A program made the translations under genes and the position numbers. Shown here in pieces: positions 56,501 to 64,000 of a DNA stretch of 64,000 bases. Position 1 is the first letter of the stretch, and every line of letters starts with the position of its first letter. The stretch is from Pantoea sp050157905 (lineage in GTDB: Bacteria; Pseudomonadota; Gammaproteobacteria; Enterobacterales; Enterobacteriaceae): the NCBI RefSeq assembly GCF_050157905.1, contig NZ_JBKIWZ010000001.1:1860001-1924000 (forward strand). The letters run 5' to 3'. The notes below the pieces were generated by a model, which was not told the DNA's origin, made no database searches, and saw nothing but the letters and a program-made list of their open reading frames with translations.

Positions 56501-56593
56501 CTGCTCACGCTTTACACGACGCCGGTGGTCTATCTGATGATGGATAAACTGCGGCGCAAAAAACGTCCGCGGGTCGCCACGCAGCAGCCGTGA
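53519..56593 (+). CDS. mdtC: multidrug efflux RND transporter MdtC
   Basis: 1024 residues (E. coli 1025). Partner RND subunit of MdtB; in E. coli MdtC is thought to bind substrate while MdtB drives proton flow. Start is GTG at 53519, overlapping the mdtB stop as GTGA; the N-terminus RFFALFIHRPVATTLL is that of the family. The membrane acidic pair is in GFVVDDAIVVLEN. Normal length with no frameshift. Confidence 0.97.
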   Translation: MRFFALFIHRPVATTLLTLAITLAGVLGFRLLPVAPLPQVDFPVIVISASLPGAAPEIMASSVATPLERSLGRISGVSEMTSTSSLGSTRIILVFDFDRDINGAARDVQAAINAAQSLLPTGMPSRPTWRKVNPSDAPIMIMTLTSDTYNPGQLYDYASTQLAQKLAQIQGVGDVTVGGSSLPAVRVALNPQALFNQGVSLDDVRTTISNANQRRPQGALDDAQQRWQLRTNDALQTARDYQPLIVHYHNGAAVRLSDVATVADSVQDVRNAGMSRGKPAVLLLIRKTPDANVIDTVDRIRAEMPRLHEVIPAAINLQIAQDRSPTIRASLHEVEQSLVIAVVLVIMVVFLFLRSGRATLIPAVAVPVSLIGTFAAMYLCGFSLNNLSLMALTIATGFVVDDAIVVLENIARHVEAGMKPLAAALKGVQEVGFTVLSMSLSLVAVFLPLLMIGGLIGRFFSEFAITLSVAIVISLFISITLTPMMCAYLLKPHAPRSQPRRRGAGRLLMAIQQGYGRSLRVVLNHARWVMLLFVATIVLTGWLFVHVPKTFMPEQDTGRLSGFISADQSISFQAMRSKLQDFMEIVGADPAVESVVGFTGGMQTNSGSMFISLKPLSERKESAQAIIARLRGKLAKEPGASLYLNAVQDLRAGGRESNASYQYSLLSDDLGALRTWEPKIRKAFSALPQLADVNSDQQDKGSEMALTYDRESMARLGIEVSQANDLLNNAFGQRQISTIYQPMNQYKVVMEVDPRYTQDISALSQMFVINDAGKAIPLSWFAHWQPANAPLSVNHEGLSAASTLSFNLPEGVSLSQASEAIDRTMTAVGVPSSVRGSFAGTAQVFEQSQSSQLWLMLAAIGAVYIVLGILYESYVHPLTILSTLPSAGVGALLALELFDTPFSLIALIGILLLIGIVKKNAIMMVDFALEAERNGQLSAREAIFQACLLRFRPIMMTTLAALFGALPLVLSSGDGAELRQPLGITIAGGLVMSQLLTLYTTPVVYLMMDKLRRKKRPRVATQQP

Positions 56594-56647
56594 CAGGTGC
56601 AGTGGCGTCAGACATCGGGGGGGTAACGCCGTTATCGGGGGGAATCG

Positions 56648-58054
56648 ATGAGTACGCAAAGCACTAACGTCCGCGGGCAGTTATGGATTGTTGCCATCGG
56701 CTTCTTTATGCAGACGCTGGACACCACCATCGTGAATACCGCGATCCCCTCGATGGCACACGATCTGGGTGTCAGCCCGCTGCACATGCATGCAGTGATC
56801 GTCTATTACGTGCTGACGGTAGCGGTCATGCTGCCAGTCAGCGGCTGGCTGGCGGACCGCTTTGGCGTGCGTAACATCTTTTTCAGCGCGATTGTGCTGT
56901 TCAGTCTGGGATCGCTGTTGTGCGCCCTTGCCGGCACGCTGGATCAGCTGGTGCTGTCGCGGGTTGTTCAGGGCATTGGCGGCGCGATGATGGTGCCGGT
57001 GGGCCGTCTTACGGTCATGAAAATCGTGCCGCGTGAGCAGTACATGTCCGCGATGACCTTTGTCACCCTGCCCGGCCAGATCGGCCCGCTGCTCGGCCCG
57101 GCACTGGGTGGCGTGCTGGTAGAATACGCCAGCTGGCACTGGATCTTCCTGATCAATATCCCGGTCGGCATCGCGGGCGCTATCGCGACCCAGATGCTGA
57201 TGCCCAACTACCGTATGCAGACGCGGCAATTCGATTTTGCCGGTTTTATTCTGCTGGCGGCCGGGATGGCGACCCTGACTCTGGCGCTGGATGGTCAGCG
57301 CAGCAGCGGCGGCTCTCCTCTCCTGCTGGGCGGTATGATTCTGGCGGGCACCTTCTCGCTGCTGTTTTATCTGCTGCATGCCCGTGGCAACGATAACGCA
57401 CTCTTCAGCCTGAAGCTGTTTGATCATCCCCTTTACGCAATTGGCCTGCTCGGCAGCTTCACCGGCCGCATCGGCAGTGGCATGCTGCCCTTTATTACCC
57501 CTATTTTTCTGCAGCTCGGCATGGGCTACAGCCCGTTCCACGCGGGTCTGATGATGATTCCGATGGTGCTGGGTAACATGGGGATGAAGCGCATCGTGGT
57601 GCGCGTCGTCAATCTCTATGGTTACCGGCGGGTGCTGGTGATGTCGACCGTGGCACTGGCACTGGTGGTGCTGCTGTTCCCGCTGGTGGCGATGCTGGGC
57701 TGGATCTGGCTGCTGCCGCTGGTGCTGTTTCTGCAGGGGATGGTTAACGCCATTCGCTTCTCGTCGATGAATACCCTGACGCTGAAAGAGCTGCCCGATG
57801 AGCTCGCCTCCAGCGGCAACAGCCTGCTGTCGATGATCATGCAGTTGTCGATGAGTATAGGCGTCACAGTGGCCGGACTGCTGCTGGGCGCGTTTGCGCA
57901 GGAGAGCGCAGCGGGCAGCGCGGCGGACCACCCGATGTTTATTTATACCTACCTTTGCATGTCGCTGATTATCATCCTGCCCGCGCTGGTGTTCTGGCGT
58001 GTTCCATCCCAGGTGAGTACCAACGTTGATCTGAGACGCCGGAGAAAAAAATGA
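56648..58054 (+). CDS. mdtD: MFS transporter MdtD (IceT-like)
   Basis: 468-residue inner-membrane major facilitator of the DHA2 type, with about 14 membrane segments and motif A in GWLADRFGVRN. In E. coli the orthologue is not needed for MdtABC drug export and has been described as an iron-citrate exporter. ATG at 56648, 54 bp after mdtC. The ribosome binding site is a modest GGGG. Its stop overlaps the baeS start by 4 bp (ATGA). Confidence 0.93.
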   Translation: MSTQSTNVRGQLWIVAIGFFMQTLDTTIVNTAIPSMAHDLGVSPLHMHAVIVYYVLTVAVMLPVSGWLADRFGVRNIFFSAIVLFSLGSLLCALAGTLDQLVLSRVVQGIGGAMMVPVGRLTVMKIVPREQYMSAMTFVTLPGQIGPLLGPALGGVLVEYASWHWIFLINIPVGIAGAIATQMLMPNYRMQTRQFDFAGFILLAAGMATLTLALDGQRSSGGSPLLLGGMILAGTFSLLFYLLHARGNDNALFSLKLFDHPLYAIGLLGSFTGRIGSGMLPFITPIFLQLGMGYSPFHAGLMMIPMVLGNMGMKRIVVRVVNLYGYRRVLVMSTVALALVVLLFPLVAMLGWIWLLPLVLFLQGMVNAIRFSSMNTLTLKELPDELASSGNSLLSMIMQLSMSIGVTVAGLLLGAFAQESAAGSAADHPMFIYTYLCMSLIIILPALVFWRVPSQVSTNVDLRRRRKK

Positions 58055-59439
58055 GAGTGAATCTGCGCCTGGGAATCGGGGCGAAACTGTTTATGGCAAT
58101 CTTTGCCACCTGCATGCTGGTGCTGATCACCATGCACTGGGGCGTGCGGCTCAGCTTCGAACATGGCTTCGTCGATTACATCAAGCGCGGCAATCAGCAG
58201 CGCCTGAACCTGCTCAGCGATGCGCTGGCCGACCAGTATGAGCAGCACGGCAACTGGGATTTTTTACGTCACAACGACCGACTGATCTTTACCATGCTGC
58301 GTTCGCTGGAGCAGAATCCGGACAGCAGCAGTCAGCTGCCGCCTCACGGCTGGCGCACTCAGTTCTGGGTGCTCGACCAGCAGTATAAAGTGATGGTCGG
58401 CCCGCCGGGGCCGGTGCCGCCGGAGGGCACGCGGCGCAATATCACCACCAGCACCGGTAAGATAGTCGGCTGGGTCATCGGCTCACCGCCGGAGCGGCTG
58501 ACGCGCAGTACTGACATCAACTTTGATCTTCAGCAGCGGCGCACCAGCTGGATCATCGTCGGCCTGTCGACCCTGCTGGCGGCGCTGGCCACCTGGCTGA
58601 TGGCTCGCGGTCTGCTGGCCCCGGTAAAGCGTCTGGTTGACGGCACCCATCATCTGGCGGCTGGCAACTTCGCCACCCGCGTCGAAGTCAGCAGCCGGGA
58701 TGAACTGGGGCAGCTGGCGGGTGACTTTAACCTTCTTGCCCGTTCGCTGGAGAAAAATGAAAGCATGCGCCGGGCTTTTATGGCCGATATCTCTCACGAG
58801 CTGCGAACGCCGCTGGCGATTCTGCGGGGTGAGCTGGAAGCGATGCAGGATGGCGTGCGCAAACTGACGCCGGAAGCGATCGCCTCACTGCAGAGTGAAG
58901 TGGGGGTGCTGAGCAAGCTGGTCGACGACCTGCATCAGCTGTCGCTGTCCGACGTCGGCGCCCTCGCCTACCGCAAACAGGCGACCGATCTGGTGCAGCT
59001 GCTGGAAGTGACGGCGGGCAGCTTCGCCGAACGTTATCGCGCGCATCAGCTAACGCTGAAACTGAATCTGCCCGACCTGGCTCCTTTCTTTGGCGATCCT
59101 GACCGCCTGATGCAGCTGTTTACTAACCTGCTGGAGAACAGCCTGCGCTATACCGACAGCGGAGGCCGGGTGGAGGTGACACTACGGTACGAGGCGCCAG
59201 ACTGGCAGATCGAATTTGATGACAGTGCGCCGGGCGTGGATAAGGCCTATCAGGCGCAGATTTTTGAGCGTTTTTTCCGCACTGAAGGATCGCGCAACCG
59301 TGCCAGCGGCGGCTCAGGCCTTGGCCTTGCCATCTGTAAAAATATTGCGGCAGCGCATGGCGGCGACCTGCATGCGGCGCACTCTGATTTAGGTGGACTG
59401 AAAATCGCGCTACACTTGCGCTATGTTCCCCCTGTGTAG
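58051..59439 (+). CDS. baeS: envelope-stress sensor histidine kinase BaeS
   Basis: 462 residues. N-terminal membrane segment (LFMAIFATCMLVLITMHW), a periplasmic sensor, a second membrane segment (WIIVGLSTLLAALATWLMA), HAMP domain, dimerisation domain with the phosphoaccepting histidine in ADISHELRTPL (near residue 250), and an ATPase domain with N-box (LLENSLRYTD) and GSGLGLAI. It senses envelope damage from indole, flavonoids, metals and misfolded pili, and activates BaeR. Overlaps mdtD as ATGA. Confidence 0.95.
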   Translation: MRVNLRLGIGAKLFMAIFATCMLVLITMHWGVRLSFEHGFVDYIKRGNQQRLNLLSDALADQYEQHGNWDFLRHNDRLIFTMLRSLEQNPDSSSQLPPHGWRTQFWVLDQQYKVMVGPPGPVPPEGTRRNITTSTGKIVGWVIGSPPERLTRSTDINFDLQQRRTSWIIVGLSTLLAALATWLMARGLLAPVKRLVDGTHHLAAGNFATRVEVSSRDELGQLAGDFNLLARSLEKNESMRRAFMADISHELRTPLAILRGELEAMQDGVRKLTPEAIASLQSEVGVLSKLVDDLHQLSLSDVGALAYRKQATDLVQLLEVTAGSFAERYRAHQLTLKLNLPDLAPFFGDPDRLMQLFTNLLENSLRYTDSGGRVEVTLRYEAPDWQIEFDDSAPGVDKAYQAQIFERFFRTEGSRNRASGGSGLGLAICKNIAAAHGGDLHAAHSDLGGLKIALHLRYVPPV

Positions 59440-59445
59440 ACGCTT

Positions 59446-60153
59446 ATGAGCCAGGAAACCCCCGATCCGCTGATTCTGGTGGTCGAAGATGAGCCGAAAC
59501 TGGCGCAGCTGATGATCGATTATCTGCTCGCCTCAAATTACCGTACCCATCACATCGCCGACGGCAATGCGGTGCTGGAGTATGTCCGCCAGACGCCACC
59601 CGACCTGATGCTGCTGGATTTAATGCTGCCCGGCATCGACGGCTTAACGTTATGCCGTGAAATCCGCCGCCATTCCGACCTGCCGATTATTATGGTGACG
59701 GCGCGCACCGAAGAGATCGACCGGCTTCTCGGGCTGGAGCTGGGCGCAGATGATTACATCTGCAAACCCTTCAGCCCGCGTGAGGTGGTGGCACGGGTAA
59801 AAACCATTCTGCGCCGGGTCAGACGTTCGGCTGAAGAGCCGCAGAGCGCCTCGCTGCTGCGGGTTGATGAGAGCCGCTTCTCCGCCAGCTGGCGTGATAA
59901 AGCGCTCGATCTCACGCCCGCCGAATTCCGCCTGCTGAAAACGCTGTCGCTGGAACCGGGCAAGGTCTTTTCACGCGAACAGCTGCTTAACCATCTCTAT
60001 GATGATTATCGCGTAGTCACGGATCGCACCATCGACAGCCACATCAAAAATCTGCGCCGCAAGCTGGAGACGCTCGACAGCGAGCAGCCGTTTATCCGCG
60101 CCGTCTACGGCATGGGCTATCGCTGGGAGGCCGATGCCTGTCATTTGATCTAG
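59446..60153 (+). CDS. baeR: response regulator BaeR
   Basis: 235 residues, OmpR family. Receiver domain with the acidic pocket (VVEDEPK, 13-19) and phosphorylation site Asp58 in LMLLDLMLPG; the conserved lysine is in ICKPFSPREVV. C-terminal winged helix with SREQLLNHLYDDYR and TIDSHIKNLRRKL. It activates mdtABCD, and in E. coli also acrD and spy. ATG at 59446, 6 bp after baeS. It ends 38 bp before the predicted yegQ promoter. Confidence 0.96.
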   Translation: MSQETPDPLILVVEDEPKLAQLMIDYLLASNYRTHHIADGNAVLEYVRQTPPDLMLLDLMLPGIDGLTLCREIRRHSDLPIIMVTARTEEIDRLLGLELGADDYICKPFSPREVVARVKTILRRVRRSAEEPQSASLLRVDESRFSASWRDKALDLTPAEFRLLKTLSLEPGKVFSREQLLNHLYDDYRVVTDRTIDSHIKNLRRKLETLDSEQPFIRAVYGMGYRWEADACHLI

Positions 60154-60168
60154 TTTGATCCCGATCAA

Positions 60169-60197
60169 TTTACTTCCCTTTTCTCACTGCCTACAAT
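60169..60197 (+). promoter_or_regulatory. predicted yegQ promoter
   Basis: TTTACT (60169-60174) and TACAAT (60192-60197) are separated by 17 bp, placing a start near 60204. The 72-nt leader then contains two tandem GC-rich stem-loops. Confidence 0.55.
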
Positions 60198-60209
60198 TCC
60201 GCACCTTTT

Positions 60210-60248
60210 GCAGGGCTTATCGCCCTGCACCTGCCGCCTGCGGCGGCA
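60210..60248 (+). promoter_or_regulatory. two tandem stem-loops in the yegQ leader
   Basis: GCAGGGC (60210-60216) pairs with GCCCTGC (60222-60228); TGCCGCC (60232-60238) pairs with GGCGGCA (60242-60248). Both stems are perfect 7-bp pairs. Neither is followed by a T-tract. They could stop or slow transcription from baeR, or shape yegQ translation; the function is unknown. Confidence 0.5.
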
Positions 60249-60275
60249 TGCTGACCTGACATCAGTGAGAAAAAC

Positions 60276-61658
60276 ATGAAACCTGAGCTTCTTTCCCCTG
60301 CCGGCACGCTGAAAAACATGCGTTACGCCTTTGCCTACGGTGCCGATGCCGTCTATGCCGGCCAGCCGCGCTACAGCCTGCGGGTCCGCAACAACGAATT
60401 TACTCACGAAAATCTTGCGCTGGGCATCCGCGAGGCCCACGCACTGGGCAAAAAGTTCTATGTGGTCGTCAACATTGCGCCGCATAACGCCAAGCTGAAA
60501 ACCTTTATCCGCGACCTGACGCCGGTCGTGGCCATGCAGCCCGACGCGCTGATCATGTCCGATCCCGGCCTGATTATGCTGGTGCGGGAGGCCTTTCCGG
60601 CGATGCCGATTCATCTGTCGGTGCAGGCCAACGCGGTCAACTGGGCGACGGTGAAATTCTGGCAGCAGATGGGGCTGAGCCGGGTGATCCTGTCGCGTGA
60701 GCTCTCGCTGGAAGAGATCGCTGAGATCCGTCAGCAGGTGCCGGAAATGGAGCTGGAAGTCTTTGTTCACGGTGCGCTCTGCATGGCCTATTCCGGTCGC
60801 TGCCTGCTGTCGGGCTACATGAATAAGCGCGACCCGAATCAGGGCACCTGCACCAACGCCTGCCGCTGGGAGTACAAAGTGGCCGAAGGTCAGCAGGATG
60901 AGGCAGGGAACATCGTGGGTATCCATGAACCCCTTGCGGTGCAGGAAGTGACCCCCACGCTGGGCGTGGGCCAGCCGACCGACAAGGTGTTTCTGCTGGA
61001 AGAGAAGATGAAACCCGGCGAGATCATGAGCGCCTTCGAGGATGAGCATGGCACCTACATCATGAATTCGCGCGATCTGCGTGCGGTCGCCCATGTGGAG
61101 CGGCTCAGTGGGATGGGCGTGCATTCGCTGAAAATCGAGGGCCGCACCAAATCCTACTACTACTGCGCCCGCACCGCGCAGGTTTATCGCCGGGCGATTG
61201 ATGATGCCGCCGACGGAAAGCCTTTTGATCCTTCGCTGCTGCAGACCCTGGAGGGCCTGGCTCATCGTGGCTACACCGAAGGCTTCCTGCGCCGCCACAC
61301 GCATGACAGCTATCAGAACTACCAGCAGGGCTTTTCGGTTTCCGATCGCCAGCAGTTTGTCGGCGAATTTACCGGCGAGCGGCGCGCTGAATGGGCGGAA
61401 GTGGCGGTAAAGAACAAGTTTATGCTGCACGACAGCGTGGAAATCATGACGCCAGCAGGGAATCTGCAATGCCGGATTGATGCCCTGCAGAATGCCCGTG
61501 GTGAGCCCACGGAAAGTGCGCCGGGAGATGGTCATCGCGTCTGGCTGCAGGTGCCTGAAGAGGTGGATCTGCAGTTTGCCCTGCTGCTGCGTAACTTCGA
61601 TCACGGCGAAGATACCCGCGATCCGCATAATCGTTTACCAACGGAAACAATTTGTTGA
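60276..61658 (+). CDS. yegQ: tRNA 5-hydroxyuridine synthesis protein YegQ (TrhP), U32 family
   Basis: 460 residues, about the E. coli length. U32-family iron-sulfur protein that, with prephenate as cofactor, hydroxylates uridine 34 of tRNAs as the first step to 5-(carboxymethoxy)uridine. The family signature EVFVHGALCMAYSGRCLLS is near residues 158-176, and NQGTCTNACRWEY supplies further iron-sulfur cysteines. ATG at 60276. No frameshift. A long antisense frame over the gene is a codon-usage artefact. The start of cyaR follows 54 bp after the stop. Confidence 0.95.
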   Translation: MKPELLSPAGTLKNMRYAFAYGADAVYAGQPRYSLRVRNNEFTHENLALGIREAHALGKKFYVVVNIAPHNAKLKTFIRDLTPVVAMQPDALIMSDPGLIMLVREAFPAMPIHLSVQANAVNWATVKFWQQMGLSRVILSRELSLEEIAEIRQQVPEMELEVFVHGALCMAYSGRCLLSGYMNKRDPNQGTCTNACRWEYKVAEGQQDEAGNIVGIHEPLAVQEVTPTLGVGQPTDKVFLLEEKMKPGEIMSAFEDEHGTYIMNSRDLRAVAHVERLSGMGVHSLKIEGRTKSYYYCARTAQVYRRAIDDAADGKPFDPSLLQTLEGLAHRGYTEGFLRRHTHDSYQNYQQGFSVSDRQQFVGEFTGERRAEWAEVAVKNKFMLHDSVEIMTPAGNLQCRIDALQNARGEPTESAPGDGHRVWLQVPEEVDLQFALLLRNFDHGEDTRDPHNRLPTETIC

Positions 61659-61661
61659 AAT

Positions 61662-61677
61662 CAGAACAGGATCACAG
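61662..61677 (+). promoter_or_regulatory. CRP site upstream of cyaR
   Basis: TCAGA-N6-TCACA (61662-61677) matches the CRP consensus in the right half and 3 of 5 in the left half. Its centre is about 42 bp upstream of the predicted cyaR start (61712), the class II position. A -10 box TATAGT lies at 61699-61704. CRP-cAMP activation of cyaR is known in E. coli. Confidence 0.7.
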
Positions 61678-61711
61678 ACCCCTGCCGGACACTGCTTTAT
61701 AGTCCCGCCTG

Positions 61712-61798
61712 CTGCTAACGAGTAACAACAAACGGCAGATTTACCAGGAACCACCTCATTTACCCGCCCGGCTCCCCCGTGCGGGTTTTCTTCTCTCT
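61712..61798 (+). ncRNA. cyaR: CyaR small regulatory RNA
   Basis: This Hfq-dependent sRNA lies between yegQ and yegS, its E. coli position. The conserved target-pairing segment ACCAGGAACCACCTC is at 61743-61757, identical to the E. coli CyaR core. The 5' end GCTG at 61712 and a total of about 87 nt also agree. The 3' end is a terminator: ACCCGC (61762-61767) with GCGGGT (61781-61786), then TTTTCTTC. In E. coli CyaR represses ompX, luxS and nadE mRNAs. The 5' single-stranded segment differs from E. coli. Confidence 0.92.
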
Positions 61799-61872
61799 TT
61801 CTCCAATAATTTGCTGCTGGCAGCTATGTTATAAACTCCTTTCTTACTCTGTAGATCCTCAAGGAACGCAAA

Positions 61873-62772
61873 ATGGATAATAAACCGCTTACGCTGCTCA
61901 TCCTGAACGGGAAAGGCGCGGGTAATGAAGATCTGCGCGACGCGATTACTGCCCTGCGTGAACAAGGTTTCGACATTGCGGTGCGTGTCACGTTTGAAAA
62001 AGGTGACGGCGACCGTTACGTCAAAGAGGCGATTGCGCTGCAGGCAGAAACCGTAGTGGCAGGCGGTGGTGATGGTACCATTAATGAAATCGCGACGGCG
62101 CTGGCGGCGTCTGATGCGGAGCATCGTCCGGTGCTGGGCATTCTGCCGCTGGGCACCGCCAATGACTTTGCCACCAGCGTCGGCATTCCGGAAGAGATGG
62201 AGCCCGCTCTGCGGCTGGCGATTCAGGGTAAAGCACACACTATCGATCTGGCCCGGGTAAACCAGAGCCACTACTTCATTAACATGGCGACTGGCGGATT
62301 CGGCACCCGCATCACCACCGAAACCCCGGAAAAACTGAAGTCGGCGCTGGGCGGCGTCTCCTACTTTATTCACGGCCTGATGCGCATGGATACGCTGAAA
62401 CCCGACACCTGTGAAATCAGCGGGCCCGGTTTCGCCTGGCAGGGCGATGCGCTGGTGATCGGTATCGGCAATGGACGTCAGGCGGGCGGTGGTCAGCGGT
62501 TATGTCCCTCAGCCCTGATCAACGATGGCCGGCTGGATGTGAGTATCGTCACCGCCCAGGAGTTGCTGCCGACGTTGCTGCACTCCCTGACCGGCGACGA
62601 CGACAATCCGGGTATCATCACCACACAGCTGGAATCCCTGACCATCCGTTCTCCGCACGAGATGACCTTTAACCTGGACGGTGAGCCGCTTTCCGGCCGC
62701 GAATTTGTCATTGAGGTCATGGCTGGCGCACTGAGCTGCCGCCTGCCACCGCAGTGCGATCTGCTTTCCTGA
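61873..62772 (+). CDS. yegS: lipid kinase YegS
   Basis: 299 residues, the E. coli length. Diacylglycerol-kinase-fold enzyme that phosphorylates phosphatidylglycerol in vitro. The nucleotide-binding GGGDGT is at residues 64-69 in VVAGGGDGTINEIA, then LPLGTANDFATS and the C-terminal NLDGEPLSGREF. ATG at 61873 with AGGAA upstream. It is followed by a perfect 10-bp hairpin. Confidence 0.95.
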   Translation: MDNKPLTLLILNGKGAGNEDLRDAITALREQGFDIAVRVTFEKGDGDRYVKEAIALQAETVVAGGGDGTINEIATALAASDAEHRPVLGILPLGTANDFATSVGIPEEMEPALRLAIQGKAHTIDLARVNQSHYFINMATGGFGTRITTETPEKLKSALGGVSYFIHGLMRMDTLKPDTCEISGPGFAWQGDALVIGIGNGRQAGGGQRLCPSALINDGRLDVSIVTAQELLPTLLHSLTGDDDNPGIITTQLESLTIRSPHEMTFNLDGEPLSGREFVIEVMAGALSCRLPPQCDLLS

Positions 62773-62779
62773 TTACCGC

Positions 62780-62803
62780 TAACGGGGGCATCAGCCCCCG
62801 TTA
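62780..62803 (+). terminator. 10-bp hairpin after yegS (no T-tract)
   Basis: TAACGGGGGC (62780-62789) pairs with GCCCCCGTTA (62794-62803) around an ATCA loop, 8 bp past the yegS stop. The stem is strong, but no run of T follows, so it may be a weak terminator or a 3'-end stabiliser. Confidence 0.55.
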
Positions 62804-62983
62804 CCTGCCCGTTTATGTCATGAACTGAAGCAGCCTCCCTTTCTGCGCCAGCTCCTTTCTGTCCTGTGATTTGCCCGTGTACCACACTCTGTGATTCCCT
62901 TCACAACTCTGCCAGCCTTACTTGTATGGTAGTATTAAAGCGCGTACTTTTTCATCATTGAACACGGATGAGAGGTATAGAGA

Positions 62984-64000
62984 ATGAAAATTGTAAAGGC
63001 GGAAGTCTTTGTCACCTGCGCTGGCAGGAACTTTGTCACGCTGAAGATTACGACCGACCAGGGTCTGACCGGTGTGGGTGACGCTACACTGAACGGCCGT
63101 GAGCTGCCGGTCGCCTCCTATCTGAAAGATCATATCTGTCCACAGTTGATCGGCCGCGATGCCCATCAGATCGAGGAGATCTGGCAATACTTCTACAAGG
63201 GCGCTTACTGGCGTCGTGGTCCGGTAACAATGTCCGCCATCTCTGCTGTCGATATGGCACTGTGGGATATCAAAGGCAAAGCTGCGGACATGCCGCTTTA
63301 TCAGCTGCTGGGCGGCGCTTCACGAACCGGGGTGATGGTCTATTGCCACACCACCGGCCACTCCATCGACGAAGTCATGGATGACTATGCGAAGCACAAA
63401 GAGATGGGCTTTAAAGCGATTCGCGCGCAGTGCGGCGTGCCGGGCATGAAAACCACCTACGGCATGGCGAAGGGCAAAGGGCTGGCGTATGAGCCTGCAA
63501 CGAAAGGCACCTGGCCGGAAGAGCAGCTCTGGTCAACCGAAAAATATCTCGACTTCACCCCAAAACTGTTCGCCGCGATCCGCGACAAATTTGGTTTCGA
63601 TGAACATCTGCTGCATGACATGCACCATCGCCTGACGCCGATCGAAGCGGCCCGCTTTGGCAGGAGCGTGGAAGATTATCGCCTGTTCTGGATGGAGGAT
63701 CCGACGCCTGCGGAGAATCAGGCCTGTTTCCGCCTGATCCGCCAGCACACCGTGACTCCGATTGCGGTGGGCGAAGTGTTCAACAGCATCTGGGATTGTA
63801 AGCAGCTGATTGAAGAGCAGCTGATCGACTATATCCGCACCACCCTCACCCACGCGGGCGGCATTACCGGCATGCGGCGTATCGCGGATTTTGCCTCGCT
63901 TTATCAGGTACGCACCGGCTCGCATGGTCCCTCCGATCTCTCGCCGGTCTGCATGGCGGCGGCGCTGCACTTTGACCTCTGGGTGCCGAATTTTGGCGTG
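62984..64000 (+). CDS. rspA: RspA, mannonate-dehydratase-family protein (3' end beyond the window)
   Basis: First 339 of about 404 codons of an enolase-superfamily sugar-acid dehydratase. The sequence follows E. coli RspA closely: MKIVKAEVFVTCAGRNF at the start, HDMHHRLTPIEAARFG, WMEDPTP, VGEVFNSIWD, GSHGPSDLSPV. Metal ligands are Asp212, Glu238 and Glu264, and His214 and His314 are the expected catalytic or binding histidines. Members of the mannonate dehydratase subgroup vary in activity; RspA-type members act slowly or on unknown acids. ATG at 62984; AGAGG lies 7 nt upstream. The end is cut by the window. Confidence 0.93.
   Translation, partial: MKIVKAEVFVTCAGRNFVTLKITTDQGLTGVGDATLNGRELPVASYLKDHICPQLIGRDAHQIEEIWQYFYKGAYWRRGPVTMSAISAVDMALWDIKGKAADMPLYQLLGGASRTGVMVYCHTTGHSIDEVMDDYAKHKEMGFKAIRAQCGVPGMKTTYGMAKGKGLAYEPATKGTWPEEQLWSTEKYLDFTPKLFAAIRDKFGFDEHLLHDMHHRLTPIEAARFGRSVEDYRLFWMEDPTPAENQACFRLIRQHTVTPIAVGEVFNSIWDCKQLIEEQLIDYIRTTLTHAGGITGMRRIADFASLYQVRTGSHGPSDLSPVCMAAALHFDLWVPNFGV

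Noticed and set aside
56681..57931. 416-codon open frame on the minus strand opposite mdtD
   Set aside because: The predicted product is extremely rich in His, Gln and Arg and has no domain; it mirrors the codon bias of the transporter on the other strand.
60165..61628. 487-codon open frame on the minus strand opposite yegQ
   Set aside because: It lies wholly antisense to a well-supported gene, has a His/Arg/Gln-rich composition typical of reverse-complement frames in GC-rich codons, no ribosome binding site and no recognisable domain.
1..64000. tRNA, rRNA, CRISPR, insertion sequence or prophage signals
   Set aside because: No transposase, integrase, direct-repeat array or tRNA-like cloverleaf was recognised on either strand, although small or divergent elements could be missed by eye.

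Overview
The window is a chromosomal segment of an enterobacterium of the Erwiniaceae, most likely Pantoea (P. agglomerans/P. vagans group) or a close Erwinia relative. Two things support this: an amylovoran/stewartan-type exopolysaccharide operon (amsG-wza-wzb-wzc-amsC...amsL) next to galF-galE, and a housekeeping backbone (yegH, asmA, dcd, udk, yegE, yegD, mdtABCD-baeSR, yegQ, cyaR, yegS) in nearly the E. coli order. Genus-level placement is inference from gene content; no 16S or other marker lies in the window.

Region 1 (1-15.3 kb, minus strand) is the galF-gnd O-antigen locus. It reads from a JUMPstart/ops leader at 15.0 kb through rmlBDAC (dTDP-L-rhamnose), wzm-wzt (ABC exporter, Wzt with a long C-terminal domain), a roughly 1308-residue methyltransferase-glycosyltransferase-glycosyltransferase fusion, a COG5610-type HAD protein and two small family 2 glycosyltransferases, ending at gnd. 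No wzx/wzy is present in this interval. The set suggests an ABC-transporter-exported, rhamnose-rich O polysaccharide whose growing end is capped by methylation and recognised by the Wzt tail.

Region 2 (15.3-36.2 kb, minus strand) holds galE and galF, then the long ams/cps/wce operon. The operon leader carries an RcsAB box 529-543 bp upstream of amsG, a sigma70-like promoter beside it and a second JUMPstart/ops element. Export genes (wza, wzb, wzc) are separated from the polymerase and glycosyltransferase genes by a strong intrinsic terminator, and further hairpins occur inside the operon. This fits RfaH-type antitermination. An SGNH hydrolase gene and an acyltransferase-3 gene sit between amsC and amsB and look like an added acyl-decoration module.

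Region 3 (36.2-48.5 kb) is mixed backbone: yegH, asmA, dcd, udk, a PAP2-like membrane phosphatase, the diguanylate cyclase yegE, the Hsp70-like yegD and an OprB-type carbohydrate porin, followed by a 673-bp stretch without a convincing gene.

Region 4 (49.2-64 kb, plus strand) is mdtABCD-baeSR (RND drug efflux plus envelope-stress two-component system), yegQ (trhP), the Hfq-dependent small RNA CyaR with a recognisable CRP site and promoter, the lipid kinase yegS, and the first 339 codons of rspA, cut by the window edge. Both window ends cut genes (gnd on the left, rspA on the right). I saw no tRNA, rRNA, CRISPR array, insertion sequence or prophage.
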